From contig NZ_QOCZ01000035.1 in the NCBI RefSeq assembly GCF_018207095.1, positions 1 through 42,992 of the forward strand: 42,992 nucleotides of DNA. The letters are read 5' to 3'. The number at the start of each line of letters is the position of its first letter. The stretch's first letter is position 1. Position numbers and translations under genes: made by a program. A model generated the notes under the pieces. The model had not been told where the DNA came from and did no database searches. It saw only the letters and a program-made list of their open reading frames with translations. Origin of the DNA: Nocardiopsis sp. MG754419. GTDB lineage: Bacteria > Actinomycetota > Actinomycetes > Streptosporangiales > Streptosporangiaceae. Shown here piece after piece: positions 1-7,923 of the stretch.

Positions 1-1
1 G

Positions 2-724
2 TCACCGCCCCCGCCTCCACCACCCCACGGTCCTCCGCCCTCCGGGTACCCGGCTCAGCCTCCCGCGCCCCGACGCGGGCCCCGGACGGCACTCACCGTC
101 GCGATCACCGCGACCGCCACCCTGGCGGTCGCCGGGATCCTGACCTGGACCGTGTTCCAGGCCTTCGGGTCCTCCGCCGGTGTGACCCCGGCACGGGGGC
201 TTCCCACGGACGATCCGTGCGCCTCCCTCGGGGAGAGCACCCTCGCCGAGATGGACGCCGAGGTCACCTCGTGGAACTCGGGCACCTACGCCGTGGGATG
301 CACCTGGATGACGGGCCTGGCGGGTGGTGACGAGGTGTACCTGCACCTCACCCATTCCGTGGCGCAATCCGCGGCCGATGTCACCGTGATGGAGGAGTTC
401 GGCGAGGAGGACGTGCCGCGCGACGCCGACGAACTCTACGAGGCCGCCGTCACGCGCGCCTCCGAGAGCCTCATCGAGGTGTCGGACGAGGGCTACGTCG
501 ACGCCGACCGGCGATCCCTCACCTACGGGGACGAGAGCACGATCGTCCTCCTCAACGTCGACTATGGGTACAGCGACGACCTGAACCAACGGGTGTCCCT
601 CATCGTGCGCGAGGGCGACCTGGTGAGCGTGCTCTCCTACAACCTGAGTTCGATGAGCCCCGAACTCGACCTCGCCGAGGCCGAGGAACTGATCGCCACG
701 GCGGCCGACGATGTCTTCGGCTGA
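2..724 (+). CDS. Membrane-anchored extracytoplasmic protein, 5'-truncated
   Basis: The reading frame is open from base 2 to the TGA at 722-724, so the start lies outside the window. The visible N-terminus is a proline-rich cytoplasmic stretch. A single hydrophobic helix follows, encoded at about 90-170, and then a soluble domain of about 180 residues. Two cysteines in that domain (in DDPCASL and VGCTWM) could form a disulfide. The layout resembles DUF3558-like actinobacterial surface proteins, but I could not establish the family. The next gene is a paralogue with the same proline-rich / helix / two-cysteine layout, so the pair looks like a tandem duplication. An ATG at 152 is in frame but would delete the membrane helix, so I do not take it as the start. 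Function unknown. Confidence 0.7.
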   Translation, partial: SPPPPPPPHGPPPSGYPAQPPAPRRGPRTALTVAITATATLAVAGILTWTVFQAFGSSAGVTPARGLPTDDPCASLGESTLAEMDAEVTSWNSGTYAVGCTWMTGLAGGDEVYLHLTHSVAQSAADVTVMEEFGEEDVPRDADELYEAAVTRASESLIEVSDEGYVDADRRSLTYGDESTIVLLNVDYGYSDDLNQRVSLIVREGDLVSVLSYNLSSMSPELDLAEAEELIATAADDVFG

Positions 725-779
725 GCGACCGTCCTTCTCCCCGAGGCCCGAGGATCACATCCAGAACAGGAGACCCGCC

Positions 780-1481
780 GTGTACAACGGCCCCCCGCAG
801 CACCCCGCGCCCCCGGCCGGACCGGCGGCCTCCACGCCGCGTCGTTCGACCGGGCGGACGATCGCGATCACCGTCGCGGCGACGCTCGGCGCCTACGCGC
901 TGGTGATCGGGGGTGTGAGCGCGGTCATGCTGGGAACCGGTGCCGACACCGCGAGCGCGGGTCCGGAGTTCGAGGGTCTGCCCACCCAGCCGTGCGCGGC
1001 TGCGGGCGGCTCCCGGCTCGGTTCCCTCTCGGCGCACATGCCACAGGCGAACCACACGGAGACCTACGCCACCTGCCAGTGGATCGCCGAGTACGGGGAC
1101 GGGACCGACGGCACCCTCACCGTCCGCTTCCAGATCCCGACCGACACCGACAACGAACCCCTCCGCACCGAGGACGACGCACGGGAGCAGTACGAGACGG
1201 AGTCGGAGAGGTTGCGCAAGGGTGAGGACAGTGCCCACTGGCCCATGGAGATCCTCGACATCCGCGACCTCGACCTCGGCGACGAGTCGATCGTGTCCCA
1301 TTTCCGCGAGGGCGCCGATGATCCGGCCGGCCGCGCCACGGTCCTGGTGCGCTCCGGTGCTCTCCTGGTCTCGGTCGAGGCGCGCGAGTCCTGGCACGAG
1401 CCCACGGGCGACCCCGATTTCACCGGAGACGAGGAGACCCTCATCGGCCTCGCCGAGGACGCGCTCAGCCTCGTGGAGTGA
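780..1481 (+). CDS. Membrane-anchored extracytoplasmic protein, paralogue of the upstream gene
   Basis: This is a protein of 233 residues read from GTG at 780. AGGAG at 768-772 sits 7 bases before that GTG. An in-frame ATG at 711 overlaps the upstream gene and lacks such a site. The N-terminus is rich in proline, one transmembrane helix follows at about residues 27-52, and the remainder is predicted outside the membrane. Two cysteines (in TQPCAA and YATCQW) match the two in the upstream protein. The acidic external domain is loosely like DUF3558 surface proteins; no catalytic motif is visible. A strong hairpin at 1511-1539 ends the transcription unit. Function unknown. Confidence 0.75.
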   Translation: MYNGPPQHPAPPAGPAASTPRRSTGRTIAITVAATLGAYALVIGGVSAVMLGTGADTASAGPEFEGLPTQPCAAAGGSRLGSLSAHMPQANHTETYATCQWIAEYGDGTDGTLTVRFQIPTDTDNEPLRTEDDAREQYETESERLRKGEDSAHWPMEILDIRDLDLGDESIVSHFREGADDPAGRATVLVRSGALLVSVEARESWHEPTGDPDFTGDEETLIGLAEDALSLVE

Positions 1482-1510
1482 TCAGCGGCCCGTCCCGCCC
1501 CGCCATCGCC

Positions 1511-1539
1511 CAACGCCGGTTCCGTCGGAACCGGCGTTG
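1511..1539 (+). terminator. Rho-independent terminator hairpin
   Basis: A perfect 13-bp stem (1511-1523 with 1527-1539) closes a 3-base loop 30 bases after the stop at 1481. No long T tract follows, which is common for actinomycete terminators. It could also serve the minus-strand HNH remnant ending at 1567. Confidence 0.75.
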
Positions 1540-1566
1540 CGCCCTTTCGGGAGCTGGAGGCGCAGT

Positions 1567-1779
1567 TCAGAGCCGGTCCCGGCTCTGTCGGTCCCCGAGG
1601 GCCCGGAGCCGGTCGACGGTCAGCCAGGGGCGGGCCACGTGGATCATGCGGTGGCGGTTCGCGCACAGGAGCGCGAGGTCCTCCAAACGCGTCCGACTCT
1701 CCCCGACGTGGTGCAGAGGGACGACGTGATGTACCTCGACGTAGCCGCCCCCGCGGTCGTCGACGTCGGCCCGGAGACC
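1567..1779 (-). pseudogene. HNH endonuclease C-terminal remnant
   Basis: The minus-strand frame from 1779 to the TGA at 1567-1569 encodes about 70 residues. It contains a recognisable HNH half-domain: VHHVVPLH, then LALLCANRHRMIH. This is the C-terminal part of McrA-like HNH nucleases that recur in actinobacteria. An in-frame stop at 1780-1782 lies immediately upstream. No intact N-terminal domain with the expected start was found in the frames I read further upstream. In the usual LCxNCHRMIH signature the second cysteine is here arginine. I read it as a decayed relic rather than an active enzyme. Confidence 0.6.
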
Positions 1780-1841
1780 TCATTCTCCCCGGTGCCGGCC
1801 GTGCTCGTCTCCGCGGACGTCATCGTGCAGACGCCGCGACG

Positions 1842-2086
1842 CTACGGCTCGGAGCACGTCTTCTCCAGATCCGAAAGTTCCTGCGCACGATAATTGCGCA
1901 TCACCAGCCCGAAGAACACCACGGGAAGACGACGAACGGGACGCCCACGCCGAAGTACCAGGGCCGATCCGAGGCCATGAGAGCCCAGATCTTGCCCGCC
2001 GTGACCAGCGTCCCGAAGACGATGCCCGTGATCACGTCACGGCGCGAAAGCGTCGGTCGGTCGTTGTTCCTGTCCATGATCCCCAT
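1842..2086 (-). pseudogene. Small membrane protein, probably frameshifted
   Basis: From ATG 2086 (alternative ATG 2077) the frame encodes a basic N-terminus and one hydrophobic segment, and stops at 1901-1903 after 61 residues ending FPWCSSGW. If the frame is changed by one base near 1922, the protein continues as VVFFGLVMRNYRAQELSDLEKTCSEP to a TAG at 1842. That tail reads like a second membrane helix followed by a charged C-terminus, so a single-base deletion or a sequencing error is likely. It lies downstream of another small membrane protein on the same strand. Function unknown. Confidence 0.45.
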
Positions 2087-2248
2087 CCCTCAGTGCGGAA
2101 GGAGGTGAGCGAACGCCGACCACGACGGGTGGGACGACCCTGGCGGAGCGGCCCGCCCAGCCAGAGGCCCGGCAGATGGTCGCTGAGTTCCGTGGGTGCG
2201 GCCGGGACACGTTGTCTTGGCCACCGACATCGCCACCGTGGCCGAGGG

Positions 2249-2470
2249 CTACGGCTCTTCTGGGGCGGCGGGCACGTGCCGGCGTTGGCGGTAGAGAGCG
2301 TGTGCGAGCCAGAAGAGGTATCCCCCATTGGCGAGGAAGACCGCGCTGCTCACAATGATCGACATCAGGTGGTCCGCGTGAATCGCCGGCCTCAGGAAGA
2401 TCAGCATCGAAACCATGAAACACACTGGCGCGATCAGGTGAACCCAGCGCACTGCTTTCCGGCTCTTCAT
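2249..2470 (-). CDS. Small hypothetical membrane protein with two helices
   Basis: A 73-residue protein starts at ATG 2470 with an AGGAAGAG ribosome-binding site a few bases upstream. It has a basic N-terminus, two hydrophobic segments (about residues 10-27 and 36-58) and a short polar tail ending in APEEP. The two-helix hairpin is typical of small actinobacterial membrane proteins of unknown function. The next gene on the strand is the frameshifted small membrane protein at 1842-2086, 160 bases downstream; the two may once have formed a unit. No family is recognised. Confidence 0.5.
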   Translation of the reverse strand: MKSRKAVRWVHLIAPVCFMVSMLIFLRPAIHADHLMSIIVSSAVFLANGGYLFWLAHALYRQRRHVPAAPEEP

Positions 2471-2988
2471 CAGGACTCTTCCTGGCTGTTGTCGGTGGTG
2501 GTCTGACGACCCCATCCACGGGCAAGAGCAAGCGGGCTGGACTGCTCTCTCGAACCCGGGCCCGAGCAGGAGCCGAACAAGTCGCGGCCGACTACGGCGA
2601 GTGCACGAGGCCTGTCTCTCTACGGCGTACCGATATCGAGAGCGGCCAAACGCGGATGATCGAGTTCCCCTGCGGCTCCAGCCGCGCATCACGCCGGTCG
2701 GTCTGCGTAAACAGGAAACGGCTTCTGCGCAGAACTCAATGCGAAGAGGGCCGGCACCTGAACACCGAACCCGATCCCACGGTTCCCGGGCCGCCTGGGC
2801 GTGGTCGTTGGGCCAATGGATGTCGCACGGCTGCGGGCGCCGGATGATGAGGTACAGGTGACGCACGAAGGCTCGGCAGTGGCGTTCGGACCCCGGCCAT
2901 GCGCGCTCGACACGCGTCGCGGCTGTGCCGGCCCCGGGCCGGGAAAACGAAGAACGGGTGCCCACCTGTGTGGACACCCGTTCCTTTG
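2471..2988. other. Intergenic region, no supported gene
   Basis: About 0.5 kb between the small membrane protein and tRNA-Pro. The open frames here lack actinomycete third-position bias, ribosome-binding sites and recognisable motifs. The only feature I can support is the tRNA terminator at 2952-2983. Confidence 0.6.
2952..2983 (-). terminator. Terminator downstream of tRNA-Pro
   Basis: On the minus strand a 9-bp stem (2975-2983 with 2952-2960) closes a 14-base loop, and a T-rich run follows at 2943-2951. It begins 6 bases after the tRNA 3' end, as expected for a monocistronic tRNA transcript. Confidence 0.75.
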
Positions 2989-3062
2989 TCGGGGTGGCGG
3001 GATTTGAACCCACGACCTCTTCGTCCCGAACGAAGCGCGCTGCCAAGCTGCGCTACACCCCG
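2989..3062 (-). tRNA. tRNA-Pro(CGG)
   Basis: This 74-nt sequence folds as a full cloverleaf. The acceptor stem CGGGGTG pairs with CACCCCG and the discriminator is A. The anticodon stem CTTCG/CGAAG closes a loop TTCGGGA with anticodon CGG, which reads proline codon CCG. The T arm contains GTTCAAAT. The 3' CCA is not encoded. A terminator follows directly. It sits downstream of, and on the same strand as, the metallophosphoesterase gene. Confidence 0.95.
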
Positions 3063-3135
3063 AAGCAACGTCCCCAAGTCTAGCGGACTCGGGGAGTGCT
3101 CGCGACGCGGTTCACGCCACACTTCGACGCGTGGG

Positions 3136-4056
3136 TCAGGCCCCCGCGACCAGGTCCAGGAGAGAGGCCTCGGGGCGGCAGCAGAAGCGCACCGGGGCGT
3201 ACGGGGACGTGCCCAGGCCACCGGAGACGTGCAGCCACGCCCGCCCGTAGTCGTTCAGTCCCCAGGCGCGCTTGCGGTCGATCCCGCAGTTGGTCACCAG
3301 GGTCCCGTAGTACGGCAGGCACAGCTGACCGCCGTGGGTGTGACCGGCCAGCAGGAGCTGATAGCCGTCGGCCTCGAACCGGTCCAGGTTGGCGGGCTCC
3401 GGCGAGTGCAGCACCCCCACGCGCAGGGCGGCGCCGGGGTCGGCCGGGCCGGCGATGGCGTCGTACCGGTCCAGCTTGATGTGCGAGTCGTGCACCCCCG
3501 CCAGGGCCACGTCCTGCACCCCGACCTTCAACGAACCCTTGTGGTTGTTCAGGTCCAACCACCCCGACGACGACATCGCCGCGCCCAGTTCGCGCCAGGG
3601 CAGGTCCGGCACCCGTCGCTTGTTGTAGTCGGTCTTGCTGGTCCGCCACAGGTACCGCGCCGGGTTCTTCAGCTGCGGCGAGAACAGGTCGTTGGAGCCG
3701 TACACGAAGGCACCCGGGCGGTCCAGGAGCGGCCCGAGCGCGTCGATGAAGGGTTCCACCGCCTCCGGGTGCGCCAGGGAGTCCCCGGTGTTGATCACCA
3801 GATCGGGCTCGTACCTCTCCAGCCCGCGGATCCAGTCGATGAGCATCTTCCGTCCGGGCGTCAGGTGCGCGTCGGACAGGTGCAGGACGCGCATCCGGGG
3901 GCTGCCGGGCGGCAACAGGGGGAGTTCGTACCGGCGCAACCGGAACCAGTTGCGTTCGATGACCGAGGCGTACCCCAGCCCGGCCACACCGACCGCGCCC
4001 GTGATCGCGGCCGCGCGCCCGATGCGGCGCAGGATTCGTCTGTCGTCGGCGCCCAT
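3136..4056 (-). CDS. Calcineurin-like metallophosphoesterase, YkuE/Rv3683 type
   Basis: A 306-residue protein starts at ATG 4056 with AAGGAGGG just upstream. It begins with a hydrophobic segment (about residues 15-32) that could be a signal anchor. The phosphoesterase motifs follow in order: SDAH (motif I), NTGD (motif II), GSND in the place of the usual GNH[DE] (motif III), and GHTHGG (last motif). The family hydrolyses phosphoesters with two metal ions; the substrate of this subgroup is not known. It is the M. tuberculosis Rv3683 counterpart by position: there, as here, it neighbours the class A PBP gene and whiB4. The changed motif III looks like a subgroup feature rather than decay, because the rest of the protein is intact. 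Confidence 0.85.
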   Translation of the reverse strand: MGADDRRILRRIGRAAAITGAVGVAGLGYASVIERNWFRLRRYELPLLPPGSPRMRVLHLSDAHLTPGRKMLIDWIRGLERYEPDLVINTGDSLAHPEAVEPFIDALGPLLDRPGAFVYGSNDLFSPQLKNPARYLWRTSKTDYNKRRVPDLPWRELGAAMSSSGWLDLNNHKGSLKVGVQDVALAGVHDSHIKLDRYDAIAGPADPGAALRVGVLHSPEPANLDRFEADGYQLLLAGHTHGGQLCLPYYGTLVTNCGIDRKRAWGLNDYGRAWLHVSGGLGTSPYAPVRFCCRPEASLLDLVAGA

Positions 4057-4117
4057 CCGGCCCTCCTTCTTCGTTGGTCGATCGTCTCAGATCCTGAACC
4101 GCTCCGTGCGCAAACCG

Positions 4118-4148
4118 TTGGTCCGCGTGGGAGGGACGGCCATAGGAT
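4118..4148 (+). promoter_or_regulatory. Candidate promoter giving a leaderless yqeY mRNA
   Basis: TTGGTC at 4118-4123 and TAGGAT at 4143-4148 form plausible -35/-10 boxes with a 19-base spacer, slightly long. The -10 ends only 6 bases before ATG 4155, so transcription would begin at or next to the start codon. Confidence 0.45.
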
Positions 4149-4154
4149 CAGGTC

Positions 4155-4607
4155 ATGTCCGAACTCAAAGACCGCCTCAAGTCCGACCTCACCACCGCCA
4201 TGAAGGCGCGTGACAAGGTGCGCACCGCCACCCTCCGCATGGTGCTCGCCGCCATCGCCACCGAGGAGTCCGCCGGTTCCGCCCAGCGTTCCCTGAGCGA
4301 CGACGAGGTCACCACGCTCTTGATCCGGGAGACCAAGAAGCGGCGCGAGGCCGCCGAGGCCTTCGACACGGGCGGACGTACCGACGACGCCGCCAACGAG
4401 CGCGCCGAGAGCGAGGTCATCGCGGACTACCTGCCCCAGCCTTTCACCGATGAGGAGCTGTCCCGACTGGTCGCCGACGCGATCGCCGAGACGGGCGCCT
4501 CCGGGATGAAGGAGATGGGCAAGGTCATGAAGGTGGTCAACCCCCGGATCGCGGGTCGCGCCGAGGGTTCCCGCGTGGCCGCCGAGGTCAAGAGCCAGCT
4601 GGCCTAG
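4155..4607 (+). CDS. GatB/YqeY domain protein
   Basis: A 150-residue protein covers the full length of the YqeY family. It starts with SELKDRLKSDLTTAMKARDK. The centre carries TLLIRETKKRREAAEAF, and the C-terminal part has the conserved ADYLPQPFTDEEL and the glycine-rich MKEMGKVMK segment. The fold is shared with the tail domain of GatB, which binds tRNA in the amidotransferase; the free-standing protein has no firmly known role. No ribosome-binding site precedes ATG 4155, and a -10-like TAGGAT lies 6 bases upstream, so it may be translated from a leaderless mRNA. It is divergent from the metallophosphoesterase and convergent with the PBP gene. Confidence 0.9.
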   Translation: MSELKDRLKSDLTTAMKARDKVRTATLRMVLAAIATEESAGSAQRSLSDDEVTTLLIRETKKRREAAEAFDTGGRTDDAANERAESEVIADYLPQPFTDEELSRLVADAIAETGASGMKEMGKVMKVVNPRIAGRAEGSRVAAEVKSQLA

Positions 4608-4641
4608 CCGGACGGCACGGCCCAGAGCCGCCGGAAGCGGC

Positions 4642-4676
4642 GAAGGGGCGGGGTGATGCGATCACCCCGCCCCTTC
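4642..4676. terminator. Bidirectional terminator between yqeY and the PBP gene
   Basis: A perfect 16-bp GC-rich stem (4642-4657 with 4661-4676) has a 3-base loop. It lies between two convergent genes and should stop transcription from both sides. Confidence 0.85.
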
Positions 4677-4729
4677 CCTGCGGTCGCGCGCCCCCTGCGG
4701 GCCGCGCGACCCCTGCGGGCCGCGCGACC
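4677..4729. repeat. Three tandem copies of a 17-18 bp repeat
   Basis: The unit CCTGCGGGCCGCGCGACC occurs twice exactly (from 4694 and from 4712) and once in a degenerate form from 4677. It lies between the terminator and the PBP stop codon. Probably a replication-slippage product without function. Confidence 0.6.
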
Positions 4730-4735
4730 CCGCCG

Positions 4736-7147
4736 TCAGTTCCGGCCGTCGCGGCCGTTCAGCGGCCCCGCGGGCAGGACCGGGTGCCAGTCCACCCCGC
4801 CCGGACCACCGTCGGCGCTCTCGCGACCGGAGCCGTCACTGAGGAACACGTTCACCGTGGCCCCCTCGGGCAACCGGCTGCCGGGGTCCGGGTTGACCGC
4901 GGCCACCGAACCCTCGGACTCGGAGGACCGCAGTGCCGTACCGGACACGTTCACCGAGTAACCGGCGCCTTCCAGAGCCGACACCGCGTCCGCCTCCGAC
5001 ATACCGACCACGTTCGGCACACCGCCGTCGTCGCTGGCCGGGCTGGCCTCTTCGTCCCCGTCGTCGTCATTGCGCGGGGCACGCGGCTCGGAGGTGGAGC
5101 CGAAGCGGCCCGGCGCGGACGCCAGCTGCTCGGTGTCCACGCCCGCGTGGGCGCCGCGCATGGTCTCCTGCCAGATCGGTCCGGGGATCGTCGCCCCGTA
5201 CACGACCGGGAAGTACCGGTCCCCGATGGTGACGTTGCGCAGCGGGTGCTGCTGCGGTCCGCGCGGGTCGCCGACGAACACGGCACTGGACATCTGCGGG
5301 GTGAACCCGGCGAACCAGGCCGCGGCCGAACCGTCCGTGGTACCGGTCTTGCCGGCGGCCGGTCGGCCGATGCTCAGGCTCGCGGCGGTGCCGCCGTTGA
5401 ACGTCTGCGACAGCAGGTAGCTGGTGCCGTCCGCGACGTCCTCGTCGATCGCCCGGTCGCACTCGGGCTCGATGTCGATCGTGGTGCCGGACTGGCGGTC
5501 CTCGATCTGGGTGATCGCCTGCGGCTCGCAGTACATGCCGCCGGAGGCGAAGGTGGCGTAGGCGTTGGCCACCCGCAGCGGGGAGACCTCCTCGCTGCCC
5601 AGGGTGAAGCTGCTGTTGGCGAGCGAGTTGGCGTTCTCCGTGAACAGGGTGCCGTCGGCCCGCTTGAGCCCGAGCTTCTCGGCCATCTCCATCGTGTCGC
5701 ACAGACCCGCGCGTGCCTGGAGCTGCGCGAAGTAGGTGTTGGAGGAGGCCTTGGTGCCGGAGATCATGTTGTGGTTGCCGGCGTTGCTGTCACCGGCGTT
5801 GCTGAGCGACCAGTTCTCCAGACGCCCACCGTTGCACGCGGTCTGACCGCTCACCGTGGTGGAGCTCGGTGAGTTGAACGAGGTGCTGAACGGCATGCCC
5901 TCGTCCAGGGCCGTGGCCAGGGTGATCGCCTTGAAGGTCGAACCCGCCTGGAAACCGCTGCTGCCGCCCCGGTCGGAGTCGGTGGTGAAGTTGATGGACG
6001 TCTCGCCGAGCCGGCTCTCGTCAGGACCGTAGTTACGGCTCTGCATCATGCCGAGGATGTGGCCGGTGCCCGGTTCGATGACGGCCTGGGCCGCCACCTT
6101 CCGCGAGTCGTTCTCCCGCGGCACCCACTTGTCCACGGCGTCCTGACCGGCCTCCTGCGTCTGCGGGTCCAGGGTCGTGTGGATCTCCAGACCGGCGGTG
6201 CGCAGCCAGCGGGCACGCTCGGTCTCGTTGGGCCCGAACCGCTCGTCCTGCTCGATCTCCTGCACCACGTAGTCACAGAAGAACGGTTGGTCGCTGGGCA
6301 CACACCCGTTGGGCGGCGTGGCCAGGTCGAGGTCGAGCTCGTACTCCTTGGCCTCGGCGGCCTCCGCCTCGGTGATCGCGTCGGTGGCGACCATGCGGTC
6401 GAGGACGACGTTGCGTCGCTCCTCGGTCTGCTCGGGGAAGAAGCGCGGGTTGTACAGGTAGGGGTAGCGGACCAGACCGGCGATGGTGGCGGCCTGGTGC
6501 AGCTCCAGCTCGTCCGCGGACACCTGGAAGAAGTGCTGGGCGGCGGACTCGACACCGTAGGCGCCGTCACTGAAGTAGGCGATGTTGAGGTAGCCCTCGA
6601 GGATCTCGTCCTTGCTCATCCGCTGTTCCAGGGCCACGGCGTAGCGCAGCTCCCGGATCTTGCGGGAGATCGTCTCCTCGCGGGCGTGGTCCAGCTCGTC
6701 CTGGGAGGTGGCCGCCTCGATCTGTACGTTCTTGACGTACTGCTGGGTGATGGAGGAGGCGCCTTCGGTGTTGCCGCCCATCGTGCGGATGGCGGCGCGC
6801 AGCGTGCCCGACACGTCCAGGCCGCCGTGGTCGTAGAAGCGGGAGTCCTCTATCGCCAGGATCGCGTCGACCATGAGCGGTGAGATGTCGTCGATGTCGA
6901 CGAGCTCACGGTTCTGGTCGAAGATCTCGGCGATCACGCCGCCTTCGCTGTCGTAGATCGTCGAGCGTTGAGGGGGCGGTGGGGTCTCCAGTTGACTGGG
7001 CATCTCGAGGAAGCCGTTGGCCACGTTCCTGGCGGTGATCCCCATACCACCGACCGCCGGAAGCGCCAACGCCGCCACGAGGAGGCCGGCGATCACGCCG
7101 ACGACCATGAGTTGGCTGATTCTTTGAAGCAATGTCCCCTGACCCAC
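4736..7147 (-). CDS. ponA2: Bifunctional class A penicillin-binding protein with PASTA domain (PonA2 type)
   Basis: An 803-residue peptidoglycan glycosyltransferase/transpeptidase acting at the outer membrane face. One N-terminal anchor helix (about residues 10-32) is followed by a GT51 domain with catalytic Glu100 in EDSRFYDHGG and the GASSITQQYVKN motif. The transpeptidase domain has Ser403-x-x-Lys406 (STFK), the SSN motif ending at Asn470, and the KTGT box from Lys600. A single PASTA domain (about residues 712-775, beginning PNVVGMSEADA) may bind muropeptides or lipid II. Start is GTG 7147; no clear ribosome-binding site is seen. Position next to the metallophosphoesterase and divergent from wblA matches M. 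tuberculosis ponA2 (Rv3682), so the symbol is by synteny and domain architecture. Confidence 0.93.
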   Translation of the reverse strand: MGQGTLLQRISQLMVVGVIAGLLVAALALPAVGGMGITARNVANGFLEMPSQLETPPPPQRSTIYDSEGGVIAEIFDQNRELVDIDDISPLMVDAILAIEDSRFYDHGGLDVSGTLRAAIRTMGGNTEGASSITQQYVKNVQIEAATSQDELDHAREETISRKIRELRYAVALEQRMSKDEILEGYLNIAYFSDGAYGVESAAQHFFQVSADELELHQAATIAGLVRYPYLYNPRFFPEQTEERRNVVLDRMVATDAITEAEAAEAKEYELDLDLATPPNGCVPSDQPFFCDYVVQEIEQDERFGPNETERARWLRTAGLEIHTTLDPQTQEAGQDAVDKWVPRENDSRKVAAQAVIEPGTGHILGMMQSRNYGPDESRLGETSINFTTDSDRGGSSGFQAGSTFKAITLATALDEGMPFSTSFNSPSSTTVSGQTACNGGRLENWSLSNAGDSNAGNHNMISGTKASSNTYFAQLQARAGLCDTMEMAEKLGLKRADGTLFTENANSLANSSFTLGSEEVSPLRVANAYATFASGGMYCEPQAITQIEDRQSGTTIDIEPECDRAIDEDVADGTSYLLSQTFNGGTAASLSIGRPAAGKTGTTDGSAAAWFAGFTPQMSSAVFVGDPRGPQQHPLRNVTIGDRYFPVVYGATIPGPIWQETMRGAHAGVDTEQLASAPGRFGSTSEPRAPRNDDDGDEEASPASDDGGVPNVVGMSEADAVSALEGAGYSVNVSGTALRSSESEGSVAAVNPDPGSRLPEGATVNVFLSDGSGRESADGGPGGVDWHPVLPAGPLNGRDGRN

Positions 7148-7571
7148 CCCATCAGACTAAGTGACCGCGAACGCGTAAAAGCGGTGCGTTCGGTGACAGA
7201 CGCCGCCTATTCACGCGGAATCGACCGTGCCGACGCACGAGTCGTGCCCCACGACCATCTTTCCACGGTTAACGCCGAACGGTCTCTCTGCGGTTCCGCC
7301 GACGGACACCTCACCGCTGGTCGCGGGAGTGTGGTCGGGCGGTCACGCAATGGCCCGCTCGGGCCATATCCATGAGACGGAAAGTGGGTCGACTGGGTTC
7401 TGTTGGTGAAGCGGTCCGAACCGTACTTTCGACTTGTGGGGGTGTGGTGACACCGCGCGTGTCCCCCACCCCGCCCGGTGACGGGAGGCCACCGTGCTCC
7501 CCTCCACTCAACCAGAGCACATCGACCACCCGTGACCGCGAGACCCATCACACGTCTGGGAAGTGGGCCAC
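7148..7571. promoter_or_regulatory. Divergent control region between the PBP gene and wblA
   Basis: A 424-bp stretch without a supported gene must contain promoters for both divergent genes. A palindrome GGTGT-N4-ACACC lies at 7441-7454, about 120 bases before the wblA start, and could be an operator. Long leaders are common for wblA in streptomycetes. I could not assign -35/-10 boxes with confidence. Confidence 0.4.
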
Positions 7572-7883
7572 ATGTGGACCGATCAATGGACGACGCAGGC
7601 TCTGTGCCGACGAATCGACCCTGACACGTTGTTCGTTCCGGGCGCGGCGCAGAACCGGGTCAAGGCCATCTGCCAGGGATGTCCCGTCCGCACCGAGTGC
7701 CTGGCCGACGCGCTCGACAACCGCGTCGAGTTCGGCGTCTGGGGCGGCATGACCGAACGCGAACGCCGATCACTGTTGCGCAAACATCCGGGGGTGACCG
7801 ACTGGAGGACGCTCCTGGAGGACGCCCGCCGCGAGGGGGAGGCCGATCCGGCCCGCTACGCGCGGGACAAGCAGACCGCCTGA
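7572..7883 (+). CDS. wblA: Wbl-family iron-sulfur transcription factor WblA (WhiB4 orthologue)
   Basis: A 103-residue Wbl protein. Four cysteines at 12, 34, 37 and 43 (C-X21-C-X2-C-X5-C) would bind a [4Fe-4S] cluster. They are followed by the DNRVEFGVWGG turn and the basic TERERRSLLRKHP segment used for DNA or sigma-factor contact. DNRVEFGVWGG with a following WxxLL-like tail is typical of the WblA/WhiB4 branch. This branch controls sporulation and antibiotic onset in Streptomyces and redox response in mycobacteria. ATG 7572 has GGGAAG 8 bases upstream; an in-frame GTG at 7563 is a less likely start. The PBP gene on one side and the two ArsA-like ATPases on the other support the orthology. 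Confidence 0.93.
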   Translation: MWTDQWTTQALCRRIDPDTLFVPGAAQNRVKAICQGCPVRTECLADALDNRVEFGVWGGMTERERRSLLRKHPGVTDWRTLLEDARREGEADPARYARDKQTA

Positions 7884-7923
7884 GTTCCGCCCCCGGGCGG
7901 GTCCCTCCTCCCGCCGACCACCC

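Noticed and set aside
2899..4203. 434-residue open frame on + opposite the metallophosphoesterase
   Set aside because: Shadow frame caused by high GC; low-complexity product and the opposite strand encodes clear phosphoesterase motifs.
4677..4729. Short tandem repeats as a possible CRISPR array
   Set aside because: Units are directly adjacent, without spacers; only three copies.
4784..5872. 362-residue frame on + opposite the PBP gene
   Set aside because: Antisense to conserved transpeptidase motifs; Arg/Gly/Val-rich composition without domains.
7441..7454. GGTGT-N4-ACACC palindrome as a BldD site for wblA
   Set aside because: Does not clearly match the BldD consensus I know; kept only as a possible operator.
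7888..7902. CCGCCC/GGGCGG hairpin between wblA and the convergent ATPase gene as a terminator
   Set aside because: Stem of only 5-6 bp without a T run; too weak to call.
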